NCBI RefSeq assembly: GCF_001427905.1
Contig: NZ_LMEF01000010.1
Span: 1 to 64,000 of the forward strand
Source: Flavobacterium sp. Root420
GTDB taxonomy: Bacteria > Bacteroidota > Bacteroidia > Flavobacteriales > Flavobacteriaceae
DNA length: 64,000 nt
Direction of reading: 5' to 3'
Position numbers and translations under genes: made by a program. Shown here piece after piece: positions 8,882 through 18,285 of this stretch (the first letter of the stretch is position 1; each line of letters begins with the position of its first letter). Under the pieces are notes generated by a model, which saw only the letters and a program-made list of their open reading frames with translations, was not told where the DNA came from and searched no databases.

Positions 8882-9198
8882 TTAACTCCATTAAGTATTA
8901 TCAAATTAAAATCTAACTACTTAACTTCAAAAAGCTATGATGATTTATAACTTTCAAACAAACGTAAACATTTAGGATCAAAATGTACTAAAATATTACA
9001 AAGTCATTATTTAAGAATTAATCCATAATCAGAGATTATAGTTCTTTTTTTAATAAAATTAATAGATAAAAACCTTCTAAAAAATATACGTTTTAACTTT
9101 TTATTAATCAAAAACAAATTGTTTTAACATAATTTCACTTTTTTAAATATAAGATAAATATCATGTATTTTTTAAAAATTATAAGTAGATGTAAATTC

Positions 9199-9409
9199 AT
9201 GAAATCAATAAAATTAAAATTTAAAAAAAGCACTTTAAAAATAAACCAATTCTTTAAGCTAAATGCCATGGTATTAAACTAGTTCATAAGATATTTTTAT
9301 TGGCTAATGGTAATATCTATCCGTAACTTGAAATATGATGCTATATGAGATGACTTAAATGGAGGAAAAAACATATTACCATAACAGAAGCAACGTAAGT
9401 GAACATTAA
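9199..9409 (+). pseudogene. Decayed copy of the double-glycine precursor peptide gene
   Basis: The ATG at 9199 opens a 27-codon frame whose leader matches the intact precursor at 16161 (LKFKKSTLKINQFFKLN here against LKFKESVLKREQLMQLN), but the Gly-Gly is gone and a stop follows at 9280. Further along, in another frame, TGGCTAATGG and CTATCC match the core-coding part, and 9377-9409 encodes YHNRSNVSEH-stop against YHNRTNVTKC-stop. The copy is therefore frameshifted. Homology continues through a degenerate terminator hairpin to the TTG start of the exporter. Confidence 0.75.
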
Positions 9410-9520
9410 CACATTGTACATTTTAAAAGGTCCCGAAATCTGAATTCTACTAAACTAAACAATTCGAACTTCTTAAATATTAGTAATAATAATTCATTCT
9501 AAACACACTAATCATTTATT

Positions 9521-11731
9521 TTGAAAAAAAATTTTCCTTTTTACAAACAACCTGATTCTAAGGATTGTGGGCCAACTTGTTTGCGCATTATAGCCAAGCA
9601 TTATGGTAAATTAATTTCTCTTCAAGATATTCGAGATTTAGCAGAAACTACTAGAGGAGGAAGCAACCTATTAAAATTAAGTGATGCTGCTGAATCAATT
9701 GGTTTTAAATCCTTGGGCGTGAAATTAGATTTTGAATCTCTTAAAGATGCTACCTTTCCTTTTATAGCACATTGGAATAAAGTTCATTTTGTAGTAGTTT
9801 ATAAAATAAAGAAAGATATCGTATATGTTTCTGATCCTTCATTTGGACTTCTTTCCTATAACAAAAGCGATTTTATCACTTGTTGGATAGGTAATAATTC
9901 TACGGAATATACGAAAGAAGGTGTTGCTCTATTATTAGAAATCACACCTCGTTTTAAGGAAAATAATTGGGAAGAACAAGATAAAAAATCGTTTCGTTTC
10001 CTATTTCAATATCTTTTTAAATATAAAAACTTACTTATCCAGCTGGTAATTGGATTGGTTGTTGGCAGTCTGCTTCAGTTAATTTTCCCTTTTTTAACTC
10101 AAAGTATTGTTGATAGTGGCATACAGAATCAAGATATCAATTTTATTTATATGGTATTAATTGCTCAGATTATGTTATTTCTGGGACAGACTAGTGTGGG
10201 AATTTTTAGGAGTTGGATACTATTGCACTTAAGTACTCGAATTAATATATCACTAGTTTCTGATTTCTTCATAAAATTAATGAATTTACCTATATCCTAT
10301 TTTGATACTAGGATGACAGGAGATATTATGCAACGAATTAATGATCATAATCGAATTGAAAATTTACTTACCGGATCAGCACTAAATACCCTATTTTCTA
10401 TGGTCAATCTATTTGTTTTCGGTGCAGTACTCATTTACTATAGTTTAACCATTTTTTTCATATTTGCAATCGGAAGTATAATCTATCTTGTTTGGATTGT
10501 ATTCTTCTTAAACCGACGTAAACAATTGGATTATAAACGTTTCACACAAATGAGTCAGGAACAAAGTACTGTAATTGAGCTCATAAATGGAATGCAGGAA
10601 ATAAAATTACATAATGCTGAAAAACAAAAACGTTGGAAATGGGAGTTTGTACAAGCAAGATTATTCAAAATATCCATGCAGAGTTTATCACTGCAGCAGA
10701 CTCAAGGAGTTGGGGCGTCGTTTATTAATCAAACAAAAAATATTTTAATCACATTTACCACTGCAATTTTGGTTATTAAAGGTACTATTACTTTAGGAAT
10801 GATGCTTTCTGTTCAATATATTATTGGACAATTAAATAGTCCAATTGAACAATTCGTTGGTTTTATTCAATCTCTGCAAGATGCTAAGATAAGCTTAGAA
10901 CGATTGGGAGAAATTCACGATAGAGAAGATGAAGAAGGAAACAAGAAACATTTAATTTCTAATATCAAACCAGATCAAGATATAGTGATTAAAGATATTG
11001 CATTTAGATATTTAGGAAGCAGTAAAAACACAATTAAAGGGCTAAGTATGAAGATTCCTTCTGGTAAAATAACCGCGATTGTAGGCGCAAGCGGTAGCGG
11101 AAAATCCACTTTAATGAAGATTTTATTAAAATTCTATAATACTGAAAAAGGCAGTGTTTTATATGGCGAACATAATTTAAATAACATATCCCATAAAACA
11201 TGGCGAGCCAATTGTGGCGTAGTGATGCAAGAAGGCTATATATTTAATGACACAATAGCTTATAACATTGCTATAGGAGAAGATACTATAGATGAAGAAC
11301 GTTTAATACAAGCAACGAAGGTGGCTAATATTTATGATTTTATTCAATCTTTACCATTAGGTTTTAATACTAAAATTGGTAATGAAGGAGTTGGCATAAG
11401 TATAGGGCAAAAGCAACGTTTATTTATTGCAAGAGCTGTTTATAAAAACCCTAATATATTATTTTTTGATGAAGCAACATCAGCTCTGGATGCGAAAAAT
11501 GAAAGAATTATTATGGAAAATTTAAATAGTTTTTTTAAAAACAGAACTGTCCTTATTATTGCACATCGCTTAAGTACTGTTAAAAATGCAGATCAAATAA
11601 TCGTTATTGACAATGGAAAGATAAAAGAATCAGGTAAGCATAATGAGTTATTACAAAAACAAGGTAAGTATTATAGTTTGGTTAGTAATCAGTTGGAATT
11701 GGAAAAATTAAGTAGCGATAAACATGTCTAA
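9521..11731 (+). CDS. Peptidase-containing ABC transporter (C39 exporter)
   Basis: A 736-residue transporter. The C39 peptidase (about 5-125) has Q10, catalytic C16 in DSKDCGPTC, H89 and D105. A six-helix ABC membrane domain (about 165-455) follows, then an ATPase with Walker A GASGSGKST (about 522-530), signature GISIGQKQR (about 624-632), Walker B ILFFDEATSALD and the H-loop AHRLSTV. It cleaves double-glycine leaders and exports the peptide. It starts with TTG at 9521; no later Met is usable because C16 would be lost. It overlaps the HlyD gene by 8 bp. Confidence 0.95.
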   Translation: MKKNFPFYKQPDSKDCGPTCLRIIAKHYGKLISLQDIRDLAETTRGGSNLLKLSDAAESIGFKSLGVKLDFESLKDATFPFIAHWNKVHFVVVYKIKKDIVYVSDPSFGLLSYNKSDFITCWIGNNSTEYTKEGVALLLEITPRFKENNWEEQDKKSFRFLFQYLFKYKNLLIQLVIGLVVGSLLQLIFPFLTQSIVDSGIQNQDINFIYMVLIAQIMLFLGQTSVGIFRSWILLHLSTRINISLVSDFFIKLMNLPISYFDTRMTGDIMQRINDHNRIENLLTGSALNTLFSMVNLFVFGAVLIYYSLTIFFIFAIGSIIYLVWIVFFLNRRKQLDYKRFTQMSQEQSTVIELINGMQEIKLHNAEKQKRWKWEFVQARLFKISMQSLSLQQTQGVGASFINQTKNILITFTTAILVIKGTITLGMMLSVQYIIGQLNSPIEQFVGFIQSLQDAKISLERLGEIHDREDEEGNKKHLISNIKPDQDIVIKDIAFRYLGSSKNTIKGLSMKIPSGKITAIVGASGSGKSTLMKILLKFYNTEKGSVLYGEHNLNNISHKTWRANCGVVMQEGYIFNDTIAYNIAIGEDTIDEERLIQATKVANIYDFIQSLPLGFNTKIGNEGVGISIGQKQRLFIARAVYKNPNILFFDEATSALDAKNERIIMENLNSFFKNRTVLIIAHRLSTVKNADQIIVIDNGKIKESGKHNELLQKQGKYYSLVSNQLELEKLSSDKHV

Positions 11732-13025
11732 AAAATTAAATCAAGAAAATTTAAACCTAAGGTCTGAAGAAGTACAAGAAATTTTATCAGATCCTCCTAA
11801 ATGGATTGTTAGATGGGGTATTACTCTTGTTTTTATATTTGTTTGTATCATACTTTGCCTGTCTTTTCTTATAAAATATCCAAATTTTGTTGAAGCTAAA
11901 ATATTAGTAACAACAAAACAACCGACTGAGAAAATTATAGCCCGATACTCAGGACAATTAGATGAAATTTTCATTAAGAATAGAGACACAGTGCAAAAAG
12001 GACAAAAACTTGCCATCTTAAAAAGCGCTGGGAATTCCAAAGATATTTATTTATTAAAAAAAATTGTAGACACACTTCCTTTTAATGTTAAAAATTTTCA
12101 ATTTCCATTTAACAAAACCTCTCATCTCTCTTTAGGAGATATTAATACTGCCTATGTGAATTTCGAAAAAAGCTACATGGATTATTTTTTATTGAAAGAT
12201 TTAGACCCATACACAAATCAAATAGGGGATAATAAAATATCTCTACAAGAACTAAAAAATCAGTTAAGCAATCAAATTACACAAAAAAGTATCCAAGAGC
12301 AAGAATTTAAATTAAAAAAAAGAGATTTTGAAAGGGATAAGCATTTATTTGAGAAAGGTGTTATATCGCAAAGAGATTATGAACTAAAAGAATTAGAATT
12401 CTTACAAATTCAAAAAAGCATAAGTTCGATGGCAATTACAATTTCTCAAATTACGGAGCGTATTTCATCTGCCAGTCATACTTTAGTAAATACCAAAATT
12501 AATGAAAAAGAAGATACAACGAAATTTCTAAAAAATTTAAACCAATCATATGATTTGCTTAAAGATGCTATTAGAAATTGGGAATATAACTACACTTTAA
12601 CTTCTTCAATAAATGGAGTTATTAGCTTTCAAGATTTTTGGGGTACAAACCAATTTGTGAATGTTGGAAATGTTGTTTTTTCAATTCTACCAATAGACAC
12701 ATCAAATTTAGTTGGAAAACTCTTAATTCCCTCTCAAAATGCAGGAAAAGTTAGCATTGGACAAAAAGTGTTTATTAAATTGGATAATTATCCGTATCAG
12801 CAATTTGGAATGCTTATAGGTAAAGTAACCAACTTTTCGATGTCTCCTGATACTGACGGAAATTATACTGTTTTTATTACCTTGCCAAATGGCACCAAAA
12901 CTTCATATAATAAAATTTTAAAATTTAACCAAGAATTATTAGGAAGCGCAGAAATCATTACTGAAAATCTAAGCGTGGCTGAGCGGATGTTTTACAAATT
13001 CAGGAAAGTTACTATCTACAATTAA
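11724..13025 (+). CDS. HlyD family membrane fusion protein
   Basis: A 433-residue adaptor: short cytoplasmic N-terminus, one membrane helix (about 32-52), a lipoyl-type half, a long coiled coil (about 150-290), then the second lipoyl half and a beta-barrel. It links the C39 ABC exporter to an outer-membrane channel in type I secretion. The start overlaps the exporter stop by 8 bp, so translation is probably coupled. A decayed copy of its last 34 codons lies at 22684-22785. Confidence 0.92.
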   Translation: MSKKLNQENLNLRSEEVQEILSDPPKWIVRWGITLVFIFVCIILCLSFLIKYPNFVEAKILVTTKQPTEKIIARYSGQLDEIFIKNRDTVQKGQKLAILKSAGNSKDIYLLKKIVDTLPFNVKNFQFPFNKTSHLSLGDINTAYVNFEKSYMDYFLLKDLDPYTNQIGDNKISLQELKNQLSNQITQKSIQEQEFKLKKRDFERDKHLFEKGVISQRDYELKELEFLQIQKSISSMAITISQITERISSASHTLVNTKINEKEDTTKFLKNLNQSYDLLKDAIRNWEYNYTLTSSINGVISFQDFWGTNQFVNVGNVVFSILPIDTSNLVGKLLIPSQNAGKVSIGQKVFIKLDNYPYQQFGMLIGKVTNFSMSPDTDGNYTVFITLPNGTKTSYNKILKFNQELLGSAEIITENLSVAERMFYKFRKVTIYN

Positions 13026-13163
13026 TTATATTATTAAATAATGAAAGTAGTGTATATAAAAAGCAGAGTTACCTTTAATAATTTATGCATAAAATAGTAT
13101 AGAATGTAAAAAATTATTAACACATCTCTTTACAAAAAAACAAAGTTGGATCTAAATAAAATT

Positions 13164-14009
13164 ATGAATTTGATGAATTTTTTTAATGATACTTTCGAAA
13201 TATCTACAATTAGCGAATCGAATGATTTCAATTCAGCAATATTACTCTTAACAAATAAATGTAATAAAATTATATATCAAAAATACAAATTACTCAACAG
13301 AGTTGGCAATAAACATAAATCTTATGTTTTATTTCATAAAGAACATACAAATGAAATTATATTTGAGAAAAAGAGAGAAAAAATATTTCCCTTTACAAAT
13401 GATATCCTCAAAAGTATGGGATATAGCGCTATTGGAAAAGAACTACTTCCAGGCAACAATCATTTTCCTTTATTAAAATTCTATCAAGAAAATCCTGAAT
13501 TTGATTTTTATTGGCTAATTGAAGACGATGTGCATTATAATGGAAATTGGAGTAATTTTTTAACTTTTTTTTTAAAATTCAGCTCTACCGATTTTCTAAG
13601 TTCACATATATATGAATTTTACGAAAAGCCTAATTGGTATTGGTGGAATACATTATCTCATTCAAATAAAATAATTCTTTCACAAAATAAATTATCCTCT
13701 TTTAATCCAATTTATCGTCTTTCAAACAGAGCATTAGCATATCTTCACAACCAATTAAAAGATGGATGGAAAGGACATCATGAAGTACTTATCCCAACTC
13801 TATTAAAACAGGGAGGTTTTAATATACAGGATTTTGGAGGCACAGGACAATATGTAGCTAAAAATTGCATAAACAGATTTTACAAAATTATAGAGATTAA
13901 TCAAATTGAAAAATTATTTGGTAATTCTATGAGATTCAAACCTAACATAAGCCCTATAGAAATAACTGAAAACCTTTTATATCACCCTGTAAAATACTTC
14001 GGAGATTAA
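13164..14009 (+). CDS. Glycosyltransferase-like protein with an EDD motif
   Basis: 281 residues from the ATG at 13164; a TTG at 13146 would add six. The core reads FYWLIEDDVHYNGNW (about residue 120), like the metal-binding acidic motif of GT-A fold transferases and of DUF3405-type proteins. KGHHEVLIPTLLKQGGF in the second half also resembles an acceptor-site region. No membrane segment or signal peptide is seen, so it should act in the cytoplasm. In this island it probably helps glycosylate a product, but the donor and acceptor are unknown. Confidence 0.6.
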   Translation: MNLMNFFNDTFEISTISESNDFNSAILLLTNKCNKIIYQKYKLLNRVGNKHKSYVLFHKEHTNEIIFEKKREKIFPFTNDILKSMGYSAIGKELLPGNNHFPLLKFYQENPEFDFYWLIEDDVHYNGNWSNFLTFFLKFSSTDFLSSHIYEFYEKPNWYWWNTLSHSNKIILSQNKLSSFNPIYRLSNRALAYLHNQLKDGWKGHHEVLIPTLLKQGGFNIQDFGGTGQYVAKNCINRFYKIIEINQIEKLFGNSMRFKPNISPIEITENLLYHPVKYFGD

Positions 14010-14074
14010 AAGAGAATTTCAACTCCAGTTCTAAAGAGGATAGACACAACTACTAAATAAAAAAATGATAAAAG

Positions 14075-14728
14075 ATGAATAAAAGTGTAAACAAATATTG
14101 TGTATTAGCTGCTGTTGGCACTTCAAGTTTACATCATCAATGGATAAATCATGAAAATACATTTGATTTACACTTAATCGTTTATGATGACTCGTATGAA
14201 TTGTTTAAGTCAGATAGCACTTATGTTACTAAGAATAAAGGATATAAGTTTAAATTAATTTATAATTACTTAAAAGATAATGAAAAATTAATTGATCAGT
14301 ATGATTTTTTTTACATGCCTGATGATGATATATCAATCGATTGCTATAATGTACAAAAGTTATTTGATTATATGGAAAAATATGAATTATCCGCAGCTCA
14401 ACCAGCCATTGCTAATTCATATTTTTCACATCCTCATACATTTCAACAAGAAAATTCAATTTTACGCTATACTAACTTTGTAGAAATTATGCAACCTTGC
14501 TTCTCTAGGGATGCTCTAAGAAAAGTTCTGTACACTTTTAATGAATCAACAAGCGGTTGGGGGATAGATTTTCACTGGGGTATAATATTAAATTATACTG
14601 AATTTACAATGGCTATAATTGATGATGTTTATTCTGTACACACAAGACCAGTACGATCTAGTCATCATCAAGAAATGTTAGACTATATGAAGAAATATAA
14701 CTTAAGCTTTGATATTTTTACTACTTAA
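14075..14728 (+). CDS. DUF707 family protein, GT-A-like
   Basis: A 217-residue protein matching the DUF707 pattern: an opening LAAVGTSSLHHQWI, KGYKFKLIYNYL, YDFFYMPDDDISID (the DDD is the probable metal site), AQPAIANSYFSHPH, LRYTNFVEIMQPCFSRDAL, SGWGIDFHWG and a closing HTRPV. DUF707 proteins are considered glycosyltransferase-related, but no reaction is established. It lies 2 bp before glf, so the two are very likely co-transcribed and may share a sugar pathway. Confidence 0.8.
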   Translation: MNKSVNKYCVLAAVGTSSLHHQWINHENTFDLHLIVYDDSYELFKSDSTYVTKNKGYKFKLIYNYLKDNEKLIDQYDFFYMPDDDISIDCYNVQKLFDYMEKYELSAAQPAIANSYFSHPHTFQQENSILRYTNFVEIMQPCFSRDALRKVLYTFNESTSGWGIDFHWGIILNYTEFTMAIIDDVYSVHTRPVRSSHHQEMLDYMKKYNLSFDIFTT

Positions 14729-14730
14729 AT

Positions 14731-15831
14731 ATGAAAAAATATGATTTTTTAATTATCGGATCAGGACTTTATGGAGCCGTATTTGCACGTGAAATGGCAA
14801 ACCGAGGCAAAAAATGTTTAGTAATTGATAAAAGGTTGCATGTAGGTGGAAATATTTACTGTGAAAATATCCAAGGCATTAATGTCCATAAATATGGCCC
14901 ACATATATTTCATACGAATGATAAAAAAATTTGGGATTATGTAAATTCTTTTGTGCAGTTTAATAATTTTATATACTCCCCTATAGCAAATTACAAAGAT
15001 TCATTATATAATTTACCATTTAACATGAATACATTTTATCAACTATGGAATATTAAAAGTCCAAGTGACGTTGAAGAAAAAATTAAAAATCAGGTAAAGA
15101 TAGCAGGATTTATTAAACCGAAAAATTTGGAAGAGCAAGCTATTTCAATGGTTGGGCAAGATATATATGAAATATTAATAAATGGTTATACAGAGAAACA
15201 ATGGGGGCGTAAAGCTATTGATCTACCAACATTTATAATTAAAAGATTACCTGTAAGATTTACTTATGATAATAATTATTTTAATGATAAATATCAAGGA
15301 ATTCCAATTGGTGGATATAATAAATTAATTAGTGGACTTTTAAAAAATATTGAAGTTAGAACTGGCGTTGATTTTTTTAAAAATAGAAGTGAACTTACAA
15401 ATTTAGCAAAACGTATAGTGTACACCGGTAAACTGGATGAATTTTATGATTATAAGTATGGCTATTTAGAATATAGAAGCCTAAGTTTTAAACATGAATA
15501 TATCAATATTCCTAACTATCAAGGCGTTTCAGTTATGAATTTCACTGAAAAAAGTATTCCATTTACACGAATTATAGAACACAAACATTTTGAATTCAGC
15601 AATTTGCAAGGAACGATTATTACTAAAGAATTTCCACAAGAGTGGAAACCAGGATCAGAAGCATACTATCCTGTAAATGATGATTATAATAATCGAAAAC
15701 TTAAAAATTATAGTGAGTTAGTAAAAAAAGAAAATAATGTGATTTTTGGAGGACGTTTAGCTGAATATAAATATTATGATATGCATCAAGTTATTGGCTC
15801 AGCTTTAGCAAAAATAAAAACTTTAAGCTGA
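14731..15831 (+). CDS. glf: UDP-galactopyranose mutase
   Basis: A 366-residue flavoprotein of normal length. The N-terminal FAD-binding motif GSGLYGAVFAREMANRG is followed by VIDKRLHVGGN. Further family marks are YGPHIFHTN, EKQWGR near residue 153 and a C-terminal GRLAEYKYYDMHQVIGSAL. It converts UDP-galactopyranose to UDP-galactofuranose in the cytoplasm. Its place between a DUF707 gene and a peptide precursor, rather than in an O-antigen cluster, suggests that galactofuranose decorates the island product. That link is inference. Confidence 0.95.
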   Translation: MKKYDFLIIGSGLYGAVFAREMANRGKKCLVIDKRLHVGGNIYCENIQGINVHKYGPHIFHTNDKKIWDYVNSFVQFNNFIYSPIANYKDSLYNLPFNMNTFYQLWNIKSPSDVEEKIKNQVKIAGFIKPKNLEEQAISMVGQDIYEILINGYTEKQWGRKAIDLPTFIIKRLPVRFTYDNNYFNDKYQGIPIGGYNKLISGLLKNIEVRTGVDFFKNRSELTNLAKRIVYTGKLDEFYDYKYGYLEYRSLSFKHEYINIPNYQGVSVMNFTEKSIPFTRIIEHKHFEFSNLQGTIITKEFPQEWKPGSEAYYPVNDDYNNRKLKNYSELVKKENNVIFGGRLAEYKYYDMHQVIGSALAKIKTLS

Positions 15832-16160
15832 TCTATTATAATTGCATTAATTAGATAGCACTGCACTCTTTTCGGAACTGCAAATATTTCATAAAGAAAA
15901 AACTCTGACACACAATTATTAAATAAAATACTATAATTACAATATTCAATCGTTTTCTCCATCATCATCACAATATTAGATATGTTTTTATATTTTTTTG
16001 TTTTTAATATTATTATCCCACAAAATTAACAGGCAAATAAATAGTAATTTATTTTTTATACTAATAAAATATAAATTACTCCAACAATATATTTAGTTTT
16101 AATATGTAGGATAAATAATAATATATATATTTACTTTATTAATCCTTTAAATTTAAATTT
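15832..16160. other. AT-rich leader region of the precursor gene
   Basis: No gene recognised. The stretch is very AT-rich toward the precursor start. A TATATTTA at about 16123-16130 resembles a -7 box with one mismatch, so an independent precursor promoter is possible but unproved. Confidence 0.35.
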
Positions 16161-16403
16161 ATGAAACTAGAAAAATTAAAATTACTAAAATTCAAAGAAA
16201 GTGTTTTAAAAAGGGAGCAACTGATGCAGCTAAATGGTGGAGGTATTGCAACTGGTGCGGGACATATTAGCGACTGGGCTACTGGAGAATGTCTATCCTT
16301 TGACTACGGATATGATTCCATGAGAGATGGTTCATATGGTTATGGTGGTGATTACGGAACATATCAAACTTACCATAACAGAACCAACGTAACCAAATGT
16401 TAA
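16161..16403 (+). CDS. Double-glycine leader peptide, probable modified natural-product precursor
   Basis: An 80-residue peptide. Leader 1-27 is lysine/leucine-rich and ends QLNGG, a C39 cleavage site, with cutting expected after G27. The predicted 53-residue core is rich in Gly, Tyr, Asp, Ser and Thr (for example YGYDSMRDGSYGYGGDYG) and has just two cysteines, C44 and the C-terminal C80, suited to one disulfide. Its many Asp/Glu and Thr/Ser side chains would also suit ATP-grasp ester or amide crosslinks. It is followed by a hairpin and then by the maturation genes. A decayed copy lies at 9199. Confidence 0.8.
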   Translation: MKLEKLKLLKFKESVLKREQLMQLNGGGIATGAGHISDWATGECLSFDYGYDSMRDGSYGYGGDYGTYQTYHNRTNVTKC

Positions 16404-16437
16404 TATAATAGTTAGACCGCTTAAAAGGTTTTACCTA

Positions 16438-16467
16438 AAGTCTGAATTGTCTAAACAATTCAGACTT
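16438..16467 (+). terminator. Hairpin after the precursor gene (terminator or attenuator)
   Basis: A 13-bp perfect stem (16438-16450 / 16455-16467) with a 4-base loop, followed by a weak T-rich tail. It lies 34 bp after the precursor stop and 55 bp before the next gene, so partial read-through could set a high precursor-to-enzyme ratio. Confidence 0.65.
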
Positions 16468-16522
16468 CTTATTAAAAATTTTTCTAGTTATTATACATCT
16501 TAAAGTCACAAATCTTTTTATT

Positions 16523-18277
16523 TTGAAAAAAACAGTTATAACATTATTAATTACTTTACTAAGTATTGTTTTTATAAATGAATCATCAGGACAAAGTCAT
16601 CTGAAGGAAATTAAGTATAGCCAAAACGACTTTGAAAAAAACAAAGTCTCAGAGGAAGTATACCAATTGAGATGGCATAAAAACATATGGCTGCCGAATA
16701 CTAAAGATACATTACCTTATTTTGTGGATGATAGAAATTATAAAGGAATTGTCAATTATGGAGTAACATTCAGAAACAAGGACTATACAGGCTTTCAATT
16801 TTTGGAAAGCACGTCTATGTGTTTTTTAAAAATAAAGATAACTAAATGTAGTTATAGTCCAAAAGATAGTATAATAAATATAGAAGGTTTTGTAACGGGA
16901 CATTTAAATGACCAATTAAAAAATGGGAAAATACAAAATAACATAGAATTATTTATTGGAAAAAAAACAGACACTCTAAATTCATATTATTTTGGTAATG
17001 CCTGCTATAACAACATTATAGACAAGAAATTTGTAGAAGCAAAATTAAATAACCATGAAATAGATGAGTTTACCGTATTGGATAAATTCCCTGCCTTTTA
17101 CATTAAAAATTATTCCTACTTCAGCACAAACCCTAAGGGTCCACATCCCTTTAAAATAAGTGGAAAAGTTAACAAAAACACTTTATTTGTTATTGGCTCA
17201 AGAGCACATTACTCTGAAATCTTTGATCTGGGTTCTATGGTTTATTATCTAAATAAAAATAGAGAAAATAATCAAACTAAAAAACAAGAAGAGCCTAACT
17301 GCAGAATTCTTATGATTAAGAATAGACTAGTTTCTGATATTGAAAAAGAAAAATCGCAAAAACAAGAAATCAATTATTACTCTTATACCGAAATGGCCGA
17401 GAACTATATTCTGGCAAAACAGTATGCAAAAGCAAAAGAGCAATATTATTTGCTATATCAAAAGTATCCATCCCAATTATTTGCTCGCGATATTCATAAT
17501 GCTATTCGATGCGCCGTTCAATCACGCGATTTCAAAACTGCTTTTTGGTGGGGTGAAAAATTTGCTTATAAAGGTGCTCCCCTACCTTATTTCAATTCTA
17601 AAATTTTTAATGGTCTAAGAAAAAATCCACAATGGAAAAATTTTAGTATAAAATATGATTCTATTTATAAATTATCACAAAACAAACTGAACCTCAAGCT
17701 CAAAGAAGAAATCAATGATTTAGTCAAAGAAGATCAGGCGGATTATGGATTAACAAGTCGAAAAGATCCGAAAATACTATATGAAACTACAGAAAGAGTC
17801 ACGGGTAAATTGATCGATTTATTAAAAAAAGACGGATACCCATCTGAAGAAAAGATCGGTTGCTATTTTATAAGAGACACTATTTTGAAAACTGATCCTG
17901 ACTTTTATGTTTTGATCAAGCATGCTTTGCAACAAAGTCCAAAGAATTTAACTGTTCTAAATGAACTTCTGGCTAAAAATATTAGTACTCTTGAATTTGA
18001 CAGAAAAAGAAGTTATATTGATGTAGGCCCTGCTAATTCATGCTTCCATATATATAAAGGCAATTTATACAATTCAAAAGCTTGTGGAAGAAATGATTTA
18101 ATGGTTCGGAAAGTAATGTTTAAATTCAATAATCCTTATACCTTCTTAATGGAATTTGGCAATTTTATAGTTTCAGAATATAACGCCGAAAATCCAAAGG
18201 AATGGGATGATTATTATGAAAAAAACTTTGTTTTTATTCTGAAACTCACCGATGATTGGAAGTCATTCGAAAAATAA
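16523..18277 (+). CDS. Secreted TPR-like protein of the natural-product island
   Basis: A 584-residue protein with a signal peptide (about 1-23, ending INESSG|QS). The first half (about 40-240) looks beta-rich; about 285-370 carries TPR-like helices (EMAENYILAKQYAKAKEQYYLLYQKYP). No catalytic motif was recognised. It starts with TTG at 16523, because the signal peptide requires that position and the next Met is far inside. Placed between the precursor and gwsG, it may be a periplasmic or surface partner or an immunity factor. That role is a guess. Confidence 0.6.
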   Translation: MKKTVITLLITLLSIVFINESSGQSHLKEIKYSQNDFEKNKVSEEVYQLRWHKNIWLPNTKDTLPYFVDDRNYKGIVNYGVTFRNKDYTGFQFLESTSMCFLKIKITKCSYSPKDSIINIEGFVTGHLNDQLKNGKIQNNIELFIGKKTDTLNSYYFGNACYNNIIDKKFVEAKLNNHEIDEFTVLDKFPAFYIKNYSYFSTNPKGPHPFKISGKVNKNTLFVIGSRAHYSEIFDLGSMVYYLNKNRENNQTKKQEEPNCRILMIKNRLVSDIEKEKSQKQEINYYSYTEMAENYILAKQYAKAKEQYYLLYQKYPSQLFARDIHNAIRCAVQSRDFKTAFWWGEKFAYKGAPLPYFNSKIFNGLRKNPQWKNFSIKYDSIYKLSQNKLNLKLKEEINDLVKEDQADYGLTSRKDPKILYETTERVTGKLIDLLKKDGYPSEEKIGCYFIRDTILKTDPDFYVLIKHALQQSPKNLTVLNELLAKNISTLEFDRKRSYIDVGPANSCFHIYKGNLYNSKACGRNDLMVRKVMFKFNNPYTFLMEFGNFIVSEYNAENPKEWDDYYEKNFVFILKLTDDWKSFEK

Positions 18278-18285
18278 AAAGTATT

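Noticed and set aside
18256..18285. TTG start extending gwsG by ten residues
   Set aside because: Two good ATG codons follow and the family normally starts with the first beta strand; the extension overlaps the previous gene.
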